Shown here one piece after another: positions 32,276-43,858 of a stretch of 64,000 bases of DNA. Each line of letters opens with the position of its first letter. Within the stretch, counting starts at the first letter, position 1. The notes beneath the pieces were generated by a model that was not told the DNA's origin, did not search any database, and was given only the letters and a program-made list of their open reading frames with translations. The DNA lies in assembly GCA_016648135.1 (NCBI GenBank), contig JADDOH010005008.1, positions 186,001 through 250,000 on the forward strand, in the 5' to 3' direction. This stretch comes from Agrypnia vestita (Eukaryota > Arthropoda > Insecta > Trichoptera > Phryganeidae). The position numbers were made by a program, and so were the translations under genes.

Positions 32276-34011
32276 ACGTCGCATACGCAAATGAGCATTT
32301 TTTAATCTAAATCTGTTCCCGAAATTCCGGGAATGCAATTTCGGCTCGGGATTGGAATGAGTTGTTCATGTCAATGACAAACAAATAAGTAGCGTGTTTT
32401 ATTTAAATTCCGATGTAAACATTATCTTAATACCAAAATGACGGGATAATAAAATACGTCACGCCGTTGGCGATTTGGCACTGGCTTAGTGTGATTATTA
32501 TGCTTGATAAATAAACACTTACGTTGAATCAATGTGCGAAGAAGCCCTAAACCATCTCAGTACCCGACAAGGCGGAAGAGGTCTGCAGCATCTCGCAGCA
32601 GGTGCAGTATCCAGTTTCTACTCAATAAACGTCGCCGACGGTGGCGTCGCCCGGGATAATAATTATCTCTTTAGCTGGAATAAATTCACGCGGAGCTCGT
32701 AAAAATTGGTCCAGGCGAGATCAAAATAGTCCAACACTCTTCGGGACGAATCCTCCGCGACACAGCATCCGATGATAAACAGCGGACCGCCAGCGAGTGC
32801 GGAATTATCTCCCGGAGATACCGGGAGCGGTCCATATCATGCGGAAACACCAAACATCCATTAGATTTGTTCTCAGTTGTCGAACAAACCTCGCCGCGTC
32901 GCACGAATACTTTTACTTCGTCAGCGGCGTAGCGAGGAAACTGCTTAGCATTAAAACAATGCCAATCCGGATGGCGAAAGGCCGATACGGGAGCCTTTGC
33001 TCGTAGAAGGGCCCTGGGTCTGCGATGGGTCCCACTTCACTTGTCAAACAATCACACTCAACACTTATCACACCACCATATTACGTTTTCACCCGACAGA
33101 TGGCGTCTTCTATCTTCCACAATAGAAAAGCGTATATGGAAATACGCGTGGTTGCAATGGAGAGGCTGGTGGTGCGAGGCAGAGTAGATGGAAGTCTGCA
33201 ACCGCGATATCTTACTTAAAGGAAGCCAAATCTTCTGTGGTGTCGTCGTTACCACGACTGCTCTGCCTACAGCATAACGAAAAATAGTTCAGAATGAGCT
33301 TTTACACGTTTTACAGTTTCCGCTTTCGGCCCAATTCACTAAACCGATCGCAACACAGAAAGACAACGAATCCACAACAATCCCACCTCGCCAGATGTTC
33401 GAATATTTTCTAAAAAAACACAACAGCCTTCGATCGCCTGCAATATTATTCAAATTACGGGGCAGCCCGAGAAGCCGCTCAGGTTCCGCGGCGATCGATA
33501 CAGAACATGACCGGTCATAAGCGCCCCCCGCGTGACACTGATTACTGCATCCCAAACAAAACACGGTTGAGCTGGTCTCCGCCGACGAGGATGACTCAAA
33601 AAGTAGCCTTGCAAGCGTTGTTTTGTCGAGGTGGCGCGTGCATGACAGATGGCGCTCCACGATGACGGTTTATCTCCAACGTATTTAATGAGCAATGTTA
33701 AGCGGTTGGCGCTCGGCACGTAATGTCGTGTAATTTAAAAAATGCGACATCGCGGGGTTGCTGGTAAATGGTGGTGATAAAATACAAAGGCCATCTGCAA
33801 AAAATGTTTTAGAATTTTAAAGTACTGCGAAAGCTTCGTTACGATAGGAAAATGAAACACTTCAGGCTGTACATTCACTGCAAATGCACATTTCTCGAAA
33901 ATGTGGGTATCTAAATATAATAAACTGAACATTACTTACAATAATTAAGAAAATATTTGCATTAATCGACAGGCCGTGGCCAAAAAGTTCGTTTCCAGGG
34001 TCACGGAAAAA
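32276..34011. other. GC-elevated stretch with several short ORFs
   Basis: 32520-33720 is clearly richer in CpG than its surroundings and holds overlapping ORFs on both strands (56 codons at 32532-32702 plus; 123 codons at 33289-33660 minus). None has a recognised domain, and no single frame is favoured. The block may hold exons or conserved regulatory DNA. Without comparative data no gene is called. Confidence 0.3.
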
Positions 34012-34164
34012 TCAATAGTTTCTGAATAAATATTGATTATTTTCTATGAGGTGGTTGGAAAATTCGGAAAAATTGTTGTTATTAAGACAGCTCATATGTT
34101 CTTTGATTCTAGTATTAAAATTACGAGATGTCCTTCCAATATAATGTGCTGGACACGAGCTATA
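34012..34164 (-). pseudogene. Penelope-like element GIY-YIG endonuclease fragment
   Basis: The minus-strand frame reads SSCPAHYIGRTSRNFNTRIK, then EHMSCLNNNNFSEFSNHLIE and NNQYLFRNY, with a TGA at 34014-34012. YIG, the Arg following TS, the KEH and the SNHL block are the hallmark residues of the PLE GIY-YIG domain. The upstream RT is absent. A hammerhead lies 110 bp away in the opposite orientation, so the two pieces come from different insertion events or a rearranged copy. Confidence 0.8.
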
Positions 34165-34189
34165 TTACATTACAGCTAACTGGTAGATT

Positions 34190-34375
34190 CCTGAGTGATT
34201 AACACGAAGTGATCAATATGGTGGTAGTTTAACAATACTATGGTTGGGGTGTATAGTGTTGTGAATATAGTAGTGTTGGTCCTGACGAAGAGACGGGTAC
34301 GTCTCGAAACCGGTAGACCGTAAAGCTAGTAGTGGTTTTCACCAAGTTTACTAACATTATGTTAAAATAAAAAAA
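34190..34375 (+). mobile_element. PLE terminal repeat copy carrying a hammerhead
   Basis: GATTAACACG, AGTTTAACAATACTATGGTT, GTGGTGTA-like, GTGTTGGTCCTGACGA and TAGTGGTTTTCACCAAGTTTA occur in the same order at 38070-38262, with moderate divergence. No ORF. This is the sequence context of the two best hammerheads. Confidence 0.65.
34278..34319 (+). ncRNA. hammerhead ribozyme, complete catalytic boxes
   Basis: Stem I GGTC (34278-34281) pairs with GACC (34316-34319). Box 1 is CTGACGA (34282-34288). Stem II is a perfect 6-bp GAGACG/CGTCTC with a GGTA loop. Box 2 is GAAA (34306-34309). Stem III is the self-complementary CCGG with no loop, followed by TA as the cleavage dinucleotide. The layout is the minimal type I hammerhead described from Penelope-like elements, where stem III is too short to close alone and a dimer is expected. 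All invariant core positions are present. Confidence 0.8.
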
Positions 34376-34549
34376 ATTTCAATATTAATAAAGATATAAT
34401 TTTTTTAATTTTGTAAGAAATTTTTACGTATTTTATTCGTACAAAGAAATAATTCTAATTAATATATTGTATTTACACACGCACTTCGAGTCTTGAACTA
34501 CTATTAAAAAGTTCATTTTTTTATATATTACTTTTTAAAAATAAATTTT
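34376..34549. other. AT-rich spacer
   Basis: Nothing recognised. Confidence 0.3.
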
Positions 34550-34742
34550 GCGGCCCTCGTAGTCCAGTGGGCATTACACTAGCTTCGCACAGCGAGGGTT
34601 CCGGATTCGATTCCCGGTGAGGTCACAATAAATCTATGTGATTTACTCAAGCTTGGGTGTTTCTGCGATTGCTACAACAACAACTACGGCAATTGGGCCT
34701 CATGGTCTGTTGAAGCGGTAAAAAATAAAGATAAAGATAAAA
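34550..34742 (+). mobile_element. tRNA-derived SINE, family A, full-length copy
   Basis: The head GCGGCCCTCGTAGTCCAGTG (A box) is followed by GGGTTCCGGATTCGATTCCC (B box) and GGTGAGGTCA. The body is GTGATTTACTCAAGCTTGGG and GGGCCTCATGGTCTGTTGAA. The tail is AAAGATAAAGATAA. The body and head match 23506-23669 (minus). Confidence 0.85.
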
Positions 34743-34828
34743 AAATTCCAAAGCATGTGATATTGATATTAAAACTGCGTCATTTGCAGTGAATTTCCAG
34801 ATTTTCCAGCCTTAAGAGTAAGGCTAAA

Positions 34829-35241
34829 TTTTATTTATTTATTTAACGCCCTTATGGGCTTTTACAAATATACAGAATAAAACTTTTAAAAATAACATAA
34901 GACAATTAAAATAATAATACAGTTAAAAGTTACAATAATAATAGTTAAAAGGTTATAATAATAATAATAATAATACAGAAAAACATAAGACAGATAAAAT
35001 AATAATACAGTTAAAGGTACAAATAATAATAGTTAAAGGTAAAATAATAATACAGAAAAATTTATTGTCCATTTCCATTTCGTTGAGATGTAAACAATTG
35101 TATCAGCTTTGTCCTATACACAGTTATACTATCAGCAAAAGTGTCAACCGCCTCTGCATGTTCATTCCCTAATGAGTGTAATCTGGGAATTACAGAGTTT
35201 GCTAATGCATTAGTTCTGACATTTCCACTATAATAGAATTG
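34829..35241 (-). pseudogene. non-LTR 3' end: C-terminal ORF and 3' UTR
   Basis: Minus strand 35241-35062: QFYYSGNVRTNALANSVIPR, LHSLGNEHAEAVDTFADSIT, then VYRTKLIQLF and a stop. The pattern of a short aromatic start, NALANS-type Trp/Asn block and a terminal helix resembles the tail of Jockey/CR1 polyproteins. The 3' UTR contains a 90-bp duplication rich in AATAATA and ends with CCCATAAGGGCG and TAAATAAATAAA, a typical tail of this group. The frame continues upstream past a TAA into GC-rich sequence. Confidence 0.5.
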
Positions 35242-35620
35242 TTATTTTTCCATCTTATAATAGAAATTTGTTATTGAATTACGGTTCAGCACCAGGTCGG
35301 CGCAGGGGCGTCTTGCACCCGGTCTTTTATTGTGTTGATATTGACGTTGCGTCGTGCGTAACCTTTCGGCCCGCCTGAACACGTGCGCGCGTACCTGCCT
35401 GCCCGAATGAGAGATTACGTCAACGCCGGTCGCGGCGGCAAACAAGACGGGCCGATGTATAATCGCCGATTCGACGTAATGGAAAGTGTGGGAGGCGAAA
35501 CCTGCTCGGCACGTGGGCAGAGCCTCTACCTGCGGGGCGACCGCTGATTGGCGAACGGGAGGGAAAAATCTAGACGTTAGTGCGGTTCGCGGTACGAGAT
35601 CACGCCAAAGTGTGCCGATA
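35242..35620. other. CpG-rich block
   Basis: An abrupt rise in CpG, with ORFs on both strands (67 codons each) but no recognised domain. It could be a promoter-like island or exon. No decisive evidence. Confidence 0.3.
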
Positions 35621-35854
35621 TCGCGTCAAACAATGTTATTTATTTTGCAAGTGTACTATGCAAAGCACTTAATATTACATTTAACTTAAATCGCTCTACC
35701 AGAACCACTGACCTGCATAAAATGATCAATATCCTAAATCTAGAAAAATTGGATACTCTATAAAATACAGAATAAAATATTGAAAATGAACATCAACTTG
35801 TATCAGAAAAAGCGACAAACAATCACGATCCACAAGAGCGAGAGATCATATTAA

Positions 35855-36080
35855 TATGTGGGTTATAAACAAAGACAGCAATATCCAAAAAAAATTATCG
35901 CAGTCATCGAAGATTACTAATTTATAATGTACAGAATTCGAGATTTTATTTAGAGAGAAATATGATTTTGAAAAGATACATTAAATTTTGAATTGAGTAC
36001 ATTTTAAATTAGTAATCCTCGGTGATTGCATTCCAAATATTTTATTTTTGGATATTGCTGCCTTTGCTTTTGAACCTCAC
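35855..36080. mobile_element. MITE of the GGCAGCAATATCC family
   Basis: Left: AAAGACAGCAATATCC, CGCAGTCATCGAAGATTACT. Right: AGTAATCCTCGGTGATTGCA and GGATATTGCTGCCTTTGC. Clear inverted ends and same plan as 32040-32275. Confidence 0.7.
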
Positions 36081-36086
36081 CTATAA

Positions 36087-36233
36087 GAACGTATACACCG
36101 AGAGCAGATAGAGAATGGACTCCTTTATACAGCCGTTAAGTTCTATGAAGAGCTTCCTGCAGACACGAAGAAGATAAATAATATAGGACTCTTCAATAAG
36201 AAATTGAAAAGACTTGTGCTGGAGAAGAGATAG
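36087..36233 (+). pseudogene. Jockey/CR1-like RT C-terminal remnant
   Basis: ERIHREQIENGLLY, then TAVKFYEELPADTKKINN, IGLFNKKLKRLVLEKR and TAG. A-V-K-F-Y-x-x-LP followed by a basic helix is the usual extreme C-terminus of these polyproteins. It starts immediately after the MITE at 35855-36080. Confidence 0.55.
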
Positions 36234-36390
36234 TCCACAAATCACAAATGTTCAAGAATTTGATGTGTTCATCTACAATTTAAATACATATATATATATT
36301 GTTTTTGGTATTACCCTACACCAGCATGGTTTTGCTGCATGGGGACCATTTTTTCTTCTTGTTTTTACCATATTTGTAATAATGTAATGA

Positions 36391-36566
36391 GAGTAGCTTG
36401 TTGGTCTTGTGGTTAGGACTTTCGCCTCGTGATCCAAAGGTCGCGGGTTCGAACCTCACTCCGGACCAGCAAGTTAGTCCTATTTTCATAGCACAAGCGT
36501 TTAGCTTAGTTTGAAAATAATAAGAATATTTATGTGACATGTATTCCATGTTCGCATCTCTATTTA
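36391..36566 (+). mobile_element. tRNA-derived SINE, family B, well preserved
   Basis: GAGTAGCTTGTTGGTCTTG, A box TGTGGTTAGGAC, B box CGGGTTCGAACC, body CAAGTTAGTCCTATTTTCAT, TTTAGCTTAGTTTGAAAATA, ATGTTCGCATCTCTATTT and an A tail. Together with 9752-9941 it is the best copy to take as family reference. Confidence 0.85.
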
Positions 36567-37979
36567 AAAAAAATGCAAATTTTTATATTTAGTACTTTGA
36601 GCTGTCTGAATAGTGGTTCTGATTCATGTCTTTAGTAATTTTTATTACACTATCTAAAATGAGATTTTTTAGGCGAGCTGAAACGTCTACACATCAGCTG
36701 TACTTGAGTAGGTTTTATTACGTTGGCCGTTAGTAAGGTACACGAACTCGGGCGCAGGTTAATAAACGTACGCCTGTACAGATGGCGCACGGATTAAGTC
36801 AGGAGTGAGATAACGAGCGCACCACCGTGGCTGGATAAAACCTCATTTAGCCGCACAGGGTGGCCGGGAATCCAAACACTCAAATCCACAGATTAAATTT
36901 AAAAATTGAGAAATATTCAATACAAAATACTGAGACGCGTTGGAGGTGAATACGACGAAAGTGTGCACACCGTGGATTTATTCAATACAAATCTATTTTT
37001 AAAATGTAATCTGACGAAATCCCTCGATAATTCTTAATCTAGGTATCTTTGAAACTCAATAGATGTCGCCGCTGAGCTAAATAACATCTCGTTGAAGACG
37101 TAAAATATTTACGGATATCTCTTTAGTTGTCGGTTCTTGCGGCTGGTTCGTTTCGCGCTTCCTCACGTTCAAATAGTTCGCTTTACTACGGCGGGCACGC
37201 TGTGAGAAGTGATGCGCTGTTTATTTTATGTACGCAAAGGAACACAACTTCAAACGAGCGTACACAATACGCGCAAACAGCATCTTAATTTATTTCTCCA
37301 TATAATCGAGCGTTTATCACATCTGTTCATGAGCCTTGAAGTCCTGCCGTTGTAGCTGTCCACCGACATTTATTGTGCAGTCTAGGAGCGGAGTCTAATC
37401 ATTTCGGTTCACCATTTCAGTGACGATTCATAAGATGCGGTTCCCTCTATTATTTTTTGAACAATGGTACCTACCCTCTTGCCTCTTGACCTATCACTAC
37501 CCTACCCTTAACGCACTTCCCCTTCACCTTTCATGAATAAAAACTCTGTTTATGTACACTACTTCCCTCTAGCATACGCATTCCGCATCCAATTATCTCC
37601 TATAGTTAATATTATGTCACGATATAAATGAAATCAACTTTGAATTGATAAACTAACGAATTTCATTAATCAAACGTCGACCGGCTTTCCATACAACTGC
37701 GTTTTCGGTAGTACGGACGCTTACTATCTGATCCTTAAAATCAAAAATGCAAATAAATCAATAGTCAGACGGAGGCGAAATCTACGTCGTCCTATTTGAA
37801 TTGTAATAAACAGCTTTAAATTCCTTTCAAATTCTTCATTCTTCGCTTTATGTTCTAGTGCTTGTTCGGTTATCAAACTTAACTCAACAAACATGTCATA
37901 GAGTATTATTAATATTTCAAAAACCAAAACAATTTTCCATACAGCCCTTTGTTCAATTTCACTTTCACAAAAGATTTGG
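36567..37979. other. unannotated stretch
   Basis: Mixed composition with a GC-richer part at 36720-37270. No domain, splice-bounded exon or repeat end recognised. Confidence 0.3.
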
Positions 37980-38069
37980 TAACACCCACTTTAGACCCCG
38001 CCCACTATCACCCTCTCCCGTTAGATTCCTGATTTTTCTCTAGGCTAGTTAGTGCACGCTTGTCACTGA

Positions 38070-38262
38070 CAAGATTAACACGCATGTGCTAAATATTGGC
38101 GAAAGTTTAACAATACTATGGTTGTGGTGTACAGTGCTGTGAACATAGTAGTGTCGTGTTCGTCCTGACGAGGAGACGGGTACGTCTCGAAACCGGTAGA
38201 CCTTAAATCTGGTTGTGGTTTTTGCTAAGTTAACTAACATTCTGTTAAGTCATAGAGTTTCA
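38070..38262 (+). mobile_element. PLE terminal repeat copy carrying a hammerhead
   Basis: Same order of blocks as 34190-34375: GATTAACACGCATG, AGTTTAACAATACTATGGTT, GTGGTGTACAGTGCTGTGAA, TAGTAGTGTCGTG, the hammerhead, GGTTGTGGTTTTTGCTAAG and CTAACATTCTGTTAA. The CCCACTTTAGACCCCGCCCA stretch at 37985 may belong to the same element. Confidence 0.65.
38161..38202 (+). ncRNA. hammerhead ribozyme, complete catalytic boxes
   Basis: Stem I GTC (38162-38164) with GAC (38199-38201); CTGACGA (38165-38171); stem II GAGACG/CGTCTC with GGTA loop; GAAA (38189-38192); CCGG; TA cleavage site. Stem II and box 2 are identical to the copy at 34278-34319. The stem I pair is one base shorter. Survival of identical core bases in a diverged flank is notable. 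Confidence 0.8.
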
Positions 38263-38263
38263 G

Positions 38264-38388
38264 TTAGAATTTCCTTCGGTCCGCGATCTTGCTCGCAATT
38301 TTACCTAAAATAATGAGATGTAGGATCTGGTATTTCTCTAGATGTCTCAGGATGTGGCCAAAATACTTCCATTTTCGGGTTTAAATTG
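38264..38388 (-). pseudogene. RTE-like RT C-terminal remnant
   Basis: Minus strand: RKWKYFGHILRHLEKYQILH, LIILGKIASKIADRRKF and TAA (38266-38264). K-W-x-x-F/L-GHIxRxxxKYxxL followed by LIxxGKI is the standard post-thumb block of RTE-like elements. Its stop abuts the PLE terminal copy at 38070-38262. Confidence 0.65.
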
Positions 38389-39038
38389 GTTCAAGAATTT
38401 CTCTTGCTTAAAAAGTCATTGCTTCCATATACCAATGGCGACACCACGATTCAATTATGTACCTCTAGTCTTGTATAGATGAGATTGTCCACGTTCTTCT
38501 GTGCGTGACTTACAATGAGGCTGCAGATGATTTAGAGAAAGCGTACAAGATAAGCGTATGCCGTAAGCCGATAGAAGATGTTGCCGTATTCCATATACGT
38601 AAGAGATACCATTGTCCGCGAGAATCGGCCGGGTCACGTCGGCTAACGGTGGATGGCGCGAAGCGATTGACCTGAAGCGACGATTATTTATCGGCAGTCG
38701 ATACGTCATCGGACTGCAGACGCGATACACGACGGACAGTACGCAACACGTACGTTGCATTTAACCCTCGGCGAACCCGTACGCAGCCGCGTTTTCGAGT
38801 CATGTTTACCGTAAGGAATTGCCGTCTTTAAATTAGTTTCTTACCTAGCTTTAAAATTGTTTCTGAATTTGTTTGGTGTAGGTAAAAAAAGACGAGTAAG
38901 AACGAAAATTTGAATCTAGGTATGTGGCCGTGATGTTGTTTCATTTTATTTGCTTCGTTTGTTTTATTTTTAAATATTTTCTCTTATACTTGTATTACAT
39001 ACCTAATGAATTTTCTTTCTAGCACAGTTTGAATTAAT
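38389..39038. other. unannotated stretch
   Basis: A CpG-richer patch at 38455-38790 holds a 101-codon minus-strand ORF without a recognised domain. No gene is called. Confidence 0.3.
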
Positions 39039-40329
39039 TATTAGGTCCTTACATATGAAATTGACGTTTAGTATGGGAGGAACATAAAGCCGATTTTTTT
39101 TTATTATAATATATTTATTTAATCAAAGTATGTACCATTGCTATCTATGCACTTTTGCCATCTCATAGGTAGTTCATCGATCTCTTTACTAAAAAAACCA
39201 TTCGGACGGGAATCAATAAAATCTTTGAAGGCGGTTTGGACTGCCCCATCGGAGTTGAATTTTTTCCTTTGCAAGAAGTTATCCAAATTTCGAAAAAAAT
39301 GGTAATCTGTTGGGGCAAGGTCCGGAAAGTACGGTGGATGTCTTAGACATTCCAATTGAAGCTCCTCTAATTTGGTAGCCGTCTGTTGTGCAGTGTGTGG
39401 TCTAGCGTTATCATGAAGCAGCAGTGGCCTAGAGCGATTAACCAGCCTCGGTTGTTTAGCAGCTAGCTTTTCCATCATGGTTTGCAGTTTGCTGACAATA
39501 GACATCTGCCGTAATCGTCTGGCCAGATTTAAGAAAGCTGTATTGAACGACACCAGCACTAGTCCACCAAACGCTCACAAGTAACTTTTTTGGAGTCAAT
39601 TTTCGCTTGGGGCATGGTTTGGCTGGTTCGGCAGGGTTCAGCCATTGCGATGAGCGCTTCCGATTATCGTACAGGATCCACTTTTCATCACAGGTAATGA
39701 TTCGATTTAAAATCCCTTCATTTTTGTGCCGGTTGAGTAATGCAACGCAGCAGTCAACGCGCGTTTGTTGATTTGCTTCACTCAATTCGTGAGGTACCCA
39801 CCTTTCAAGCTTTTTCACCTTACTAATTTGCTTCAAGTGGATTAAAACAGTTTTATCACTAACATCGCAGCCTGCAGCTAACTCGGATGTGGTTTGCGAT
39901 GGATCCGCTCCCACAATAGCCTTCAATTCTTCATTATCAACTTTGGTCTCCGGCCGTCCACGGGGCTTGTTCTACAGGTCGAAATTTCCAGAACGAAAAC
40001 GTTGGAACCAAAAACGCAATGTGTTTTCTTTTGCGGCACCGTCGCCATACACATCATTAATCCTTCGAGCCGTTTCTGCAGCACTGGTGCCACGGTGGAA
40101 CTCGTACTCGTAAATAACGCGATATTTCAAGTTTTTCATTTTGTAAACTGAGTGACGCAAAGAAAAAAACAATTGAGGAAAAAACAAATGAATTATAATT
40201 TTCAAAACACAAATACATGAGTAAATAGCTGTATAAATTTGGATTTGGAATTCCTAACCAAAGAGAAGATATTTGAGATCAAATTTGCCAGTACGGCAAA
40301 ACATCAATTTCATATGTAAGGACCTAATA
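39039..40329 (-). mobile_element. mariner transposon, full-length but inactive
   Basis: The termini TTAGGTCCTTACATATGAAA (39041) and its inverted copy ending at 40327 bound 1287 bp, the normal mariner size. TA is duplicated at 39039-39040 and 40328-40329. The transposase lies on the minus strand and carries one stop and one frameshift. A short solo terminus of the same element is at 61495-61545. Confidence 0.95.
39119..40139 (-). pseudogene. mariner transposase (D,D34D), one nonsense and one frameshift
   Basis: It starts MKNLKYRVIYEYEFHRGTSA with the N-terminal DNA-binding helix-turn-helix (ETARRINDVYG; ENTLRFWFQRF), then GRPET linker and the second HTH (TTSELAAGCDVSDKTVLIHL), and WVPHEL. 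Catalytic residues: D in ITCDEKWILY, D in LLLHDNARPH, and D in DLAPTDYHFF, with exactly 34 residues between the last two. TAG at 39974-39972 interrupts the early part, and a frameshift at about 39490 separates the second and third blocks. It ends CIDSNGTYFD. It would be catalytically dead as it stands. Confidence 0.95.
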
Positions 40330-42126
40330 TTACTTTATATTAATTTTATTTTAACATATTTGTGTTATAATATTTGTTGGACTATCCTTTTTATAAATTT
40401 ATAATTGTTCCGCGTAAAAGCCCTAAGGGCGTATAAATGAATACATATGTACGAGTATATTTTTTATTCCTTCTATTGGGAAATAAATGAACGCCTATGA
40501 AATATATGTTTAATTACAATTTGAAGGTTAGAATCGGTCATTATATTCGGAACAACGAAAAAGCATAATAAGTATGATTCAAGCATCGCTCACCATGTTG
40601 TCCAAGCGTTCGTGGTGCACTGTAACTATGTCAGAAATGTAATTTTCGAGGGTCCCTTCAGCCGCTTCTCGATCTGACACAGGCGCTACACGCCTTAATG
40701 GAAGAAGCGATCTCCTCTGGACCGAGCGGTGGCCGCTCCAGAAATAGAAAGCTGCGTGCAGCGCACAGTGCACGCGGATTGCGCAACGAGCATCGTCCAG
40801 ATAGCTCCATGCCGGCGCTGGCCCGCGTGGTGCCAATGCGGCCCATCTGCCAGCACCGCTGAATCAATTTCGTTGGTCAACAGTCCAATGCGGGAATTTT
40901 ATTTCGAAAGCATACAGACGACGACTGCCTGTGCAACAAAAGGCAACTTATTATGCTAAATGCGAGCCTCTCCGCAGTGTGTCGGTCGCGCACGGTGCGC
41001 GGGCCGGCAGATGACGCCTGTGAGCGAGACGGCTGTCAGTCCAAACCTTCTGGCGTTGACGGCCGCGGTAACAGCCAAATATATTGTTTCACATCGTTGT
41101 AATTGTATCCGGAATAAATCTCTGGTGATCGGAAGGGAACGGACGTGACGCAAACATTTTGGTTTTTTTTTTCAAGAATTCTCCCATAAAATAATAATAA
41201 GTTTTACCTTGTTGTGAAAAATCACAACACTTCAACCTAAATTTCAGGTATGGTGGTATAACCTTTTAAGGATCGGTTAAGGAGTAAGAAGAATAATAAG
41301 GCCTTTAATAAGAAATTATCTCCAAGTAACACTTTTTCAGTTATCCAGTCAGCTATTGAGCCCACGATACATTTGCCCCAATTATAATTTCCAGAGGTGC
41401 AATTTTAATTACTTGAATTACTTCGTGACGTATGTAGTCGACATTCAAATATTCATAACCGCCACGAAATACTTGTCGCGTTTTAATTTTGAATTTAAAT
41501 CGTGTTCAATGGGGTCTCTTTTGATCCATCTGGTATCGGCCGAGTGTTGGTGTAACAATTAAAGTGTATAACTGTCTAGATCCTCGCTGGCAGTGTATAT
41601 GCCCGTCAGGTGTCATCTCCGCGCCTGTAATAATAACTGGTGATGAACGGCCGCAGCTCGGAGCGGTGCCCACGCCGTCTGCGCTATTTTGAAAGCCGGA
41701 ATCACATTTTTTACTTCTCGTTTGATCAAATCATTGTTGCACTTGTTTAAAGAAAATGAACTTTCTGTGCACGCGCAATTCGTGACCTTAAAATGTGCAA
41801 TGTTTAAATTATTAATAAATTTCCCGAATCATTTCCATCTAGCGTCGGTTACGATTCAACTGGCAACGCCTTTGTCGACAGCTGATTTATCTTTTTTGTT
41901 GGATTGACCCCTCAGTCGTGCTTGACATTGTCAGCGGATGATGCATTCAGTATTCAGTTCTTCCTTGATTTAGTGATGATTCAATACAATAATTAATTCT
42001 CTATCCAAAACTCCACTTGAAGAAAATCGTTAAAATAACTAGCATGAAAAATGAATGCTTATAATGTTTAATATGCTAATTTCATCCAAGGACATCGATT
42101 TAAAATTTTGTTGTGCGTTTATGTTA
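40330..42126. other. unannotated stretch, partly GC-rich
   Basis: 40330-40450 has an RT-tail-like CCCTAAGGGCG next to TATAAATGAATACA, perhaps a lone retrotransposon 3' end. 40570-41150 is GC-richer with four overlapping short ORFs; one minus-strand frame (TLENYISDIVTVHHERLDNM) ends at a donor-like GTGAGC but has no acceptor. 41160-42126 shows nothing recognisable. Confidence 0.3.
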
Positions 42127-42219
42127 TGAAAAATAGGACTAATTTGCTGATTTAGAACGAGGCTCAAATCCGCGGCCACTAGATCAATAGGCAAGTATCT
42201 TAATTACTAAGCCAACAAG
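42127..42219 (-). mobile_element. decayed tRNA-derived SINE, family B
   Basis: Minus strand: TACTTGTTGGCTTAGTAATT, CTTGCCTATTGATCTAGTGG, CGGATTTGAGCC (decayed B box), CAAATTAGTCCTATTTTTCA. The block order is preserved and many bases have changed. Confidence 0.55.
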
Positions 42220-43799
42220 TACGACTATTAACGCATATAAAAATGAGTGATGCATGAATCACAAATTCCAAAAAGGATGTAAATTCAGGAGGAGAAAATG
42301 ATTGATCGAAAGACAATATGAGTAATGTTACTGAGAACCTGCTGATAAAATGTAACCTGATGAAAATGGAAGGAGATCAAGGAGGCGGAAAGTTAAGAAG
42401 GTCGAAGCTAGGTGTAGACCTTAAAGAACATGTAGAAGTTATCCATGCAAAATGTACATCTTCATATAAAATAAAAAACGTTGTGAAAAAGTGAAAGAAT
42501 GTAACGTCCGTTACGATGGCACTACCGCGTTGTTGCCGGCTCGATCTAGCCAATTATTTCGGGATAACGATTTGGAATGGTATCAAAATTACGGGTTTAA
42601 TGGAAATAAACGGTATTTGCCAGCGGGAGAAGAATAATGGAACGCCGGCATTCTTGGCTTTAGCAGTCAAAAATGTTATATAAACAAGCGAGCGGCTGCG
42701 GTTACAACGTGGGTTACCGAGTTAACAACAACAGCTCGCCCCAAAGAGACAAGCAAATCCATCATGTTATGTTGGCTTATTTAAGAGACATTTCGAGAAG
42801 CGCACTGATTCTAAAATTATTTACTGTGAAAATTTAATCATTGTTGTGTTCATTTTCGCAGATACCAGGATAGAATGAGTCAGTTTTAGAGTATTTCACG
42901 TTAAAAATATCATCCTGAATGTAATATTTCTTCCAGTGCTTCACCAGAGCGACGTATGGTATCTCAAGGGCTACATGATTGTTCATAGATAACTTGCGAA
43001 GCATTATCTTTTATACTTAGAGAATTTTCGTGCTTTCAAATCGTGCTTAGTCTCGTCGTTCCCGACGCGAATCGCTGGGGAACGTGGAAATAAATTTATG
43101 GGAATAGGGATAAATGACAGGATAGAAATGGGAAAGGGTGGATTATAATTGATGAAATGCTGAATCTCACCATCACGAAAGCGTTCCTTCTCCTTCGATT
43201 GCACTGCGATGTTTAATAAACTGGATTTTTAACCTGAAGCACTTTATACACAAATGTTGCCTAAGCACGACATTTTCTTCGAGACGGTAAATTCGATAGA
43301 TAATTGACACAACAATACTGCACTCGACTAAATTAAATAATAAATAACAATCAAGGAATATTGTAGATGTTTCATGGAGACGAATTTATTTTTTTATATG
43401 GGAAAGTAGATACGGTCTTTTTGGGTGTACATAGGGCTTACGACCCATAATAAATATTAATATATAAATTTTTACACTACTCTCGACAGTAGGTAGATTA
43501 CGACTACTATGGTGTAGGCGAGGGAAGAAGGGGAGGGGAAAAGAGGTCGACGTCGAATGCCAGATTCGTTGCGAATGGCGCCTAGAAACAAGCAAATTCC
43601 GAACACTGGTTATTACATCGATTTTGATTATCTAATTATTTGACGATTCCAGTATAAATTGAATTACATGAATTCTCCGCCTTGAACTTCTAATCTTCAG
43701 TAAGATCTATCTTTCAGTGTGTCATAAAGGGTGTACGTCAGTTTATAGACAACTAATAAGCGCCTTGAATCCCTATAAAAATAGAGAGGCTACGCATAC
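42220..43799. other. unannotated stretch
   Basis: GC-moderate patches around 42500-42760 look like non-repetitive DNA. No domain, repeat end or exon recognised. Confidence 0.3.
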
Positions 43800-43858
43800 G
43801 GTCTGGTTATTTCGTAATTGGGGATCCTACTGATCCCCATTTACGAAATAACCAGACC
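43800..43858. repeat. short-loop hairpin, 27-bp arms
   Basis: GGTCTGGTTATTTCGTAATT then GGGGATC, loop CTACT, then GATCCCC and ATTTACGAAATAACCAGACC. Only one mismatch in 27 pairs. The 5-base loop is short for a microRNA precursor; a foldback or a recent inverted duplication is more likely. Confidence 0.85.

Noticed and set aside
39889..40151. Plus-strand ORFs of 74 and 85 codons
   Set aside because: They lie antisense to the mariner transposase and have no domain of their own.
40579..40880. Minus-strand exon ending ERLDNM before GTGAGC
   Set aside because: Donor-like site present but no credible acceptor; three frames overlap in GC-rich sequence and none is recognised.
43800..43858. microRNA precursor
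   Set aside because: The 5-base loop and near-perfect stem do not fit a normal precursor, and nothing indicates a primary transcript.
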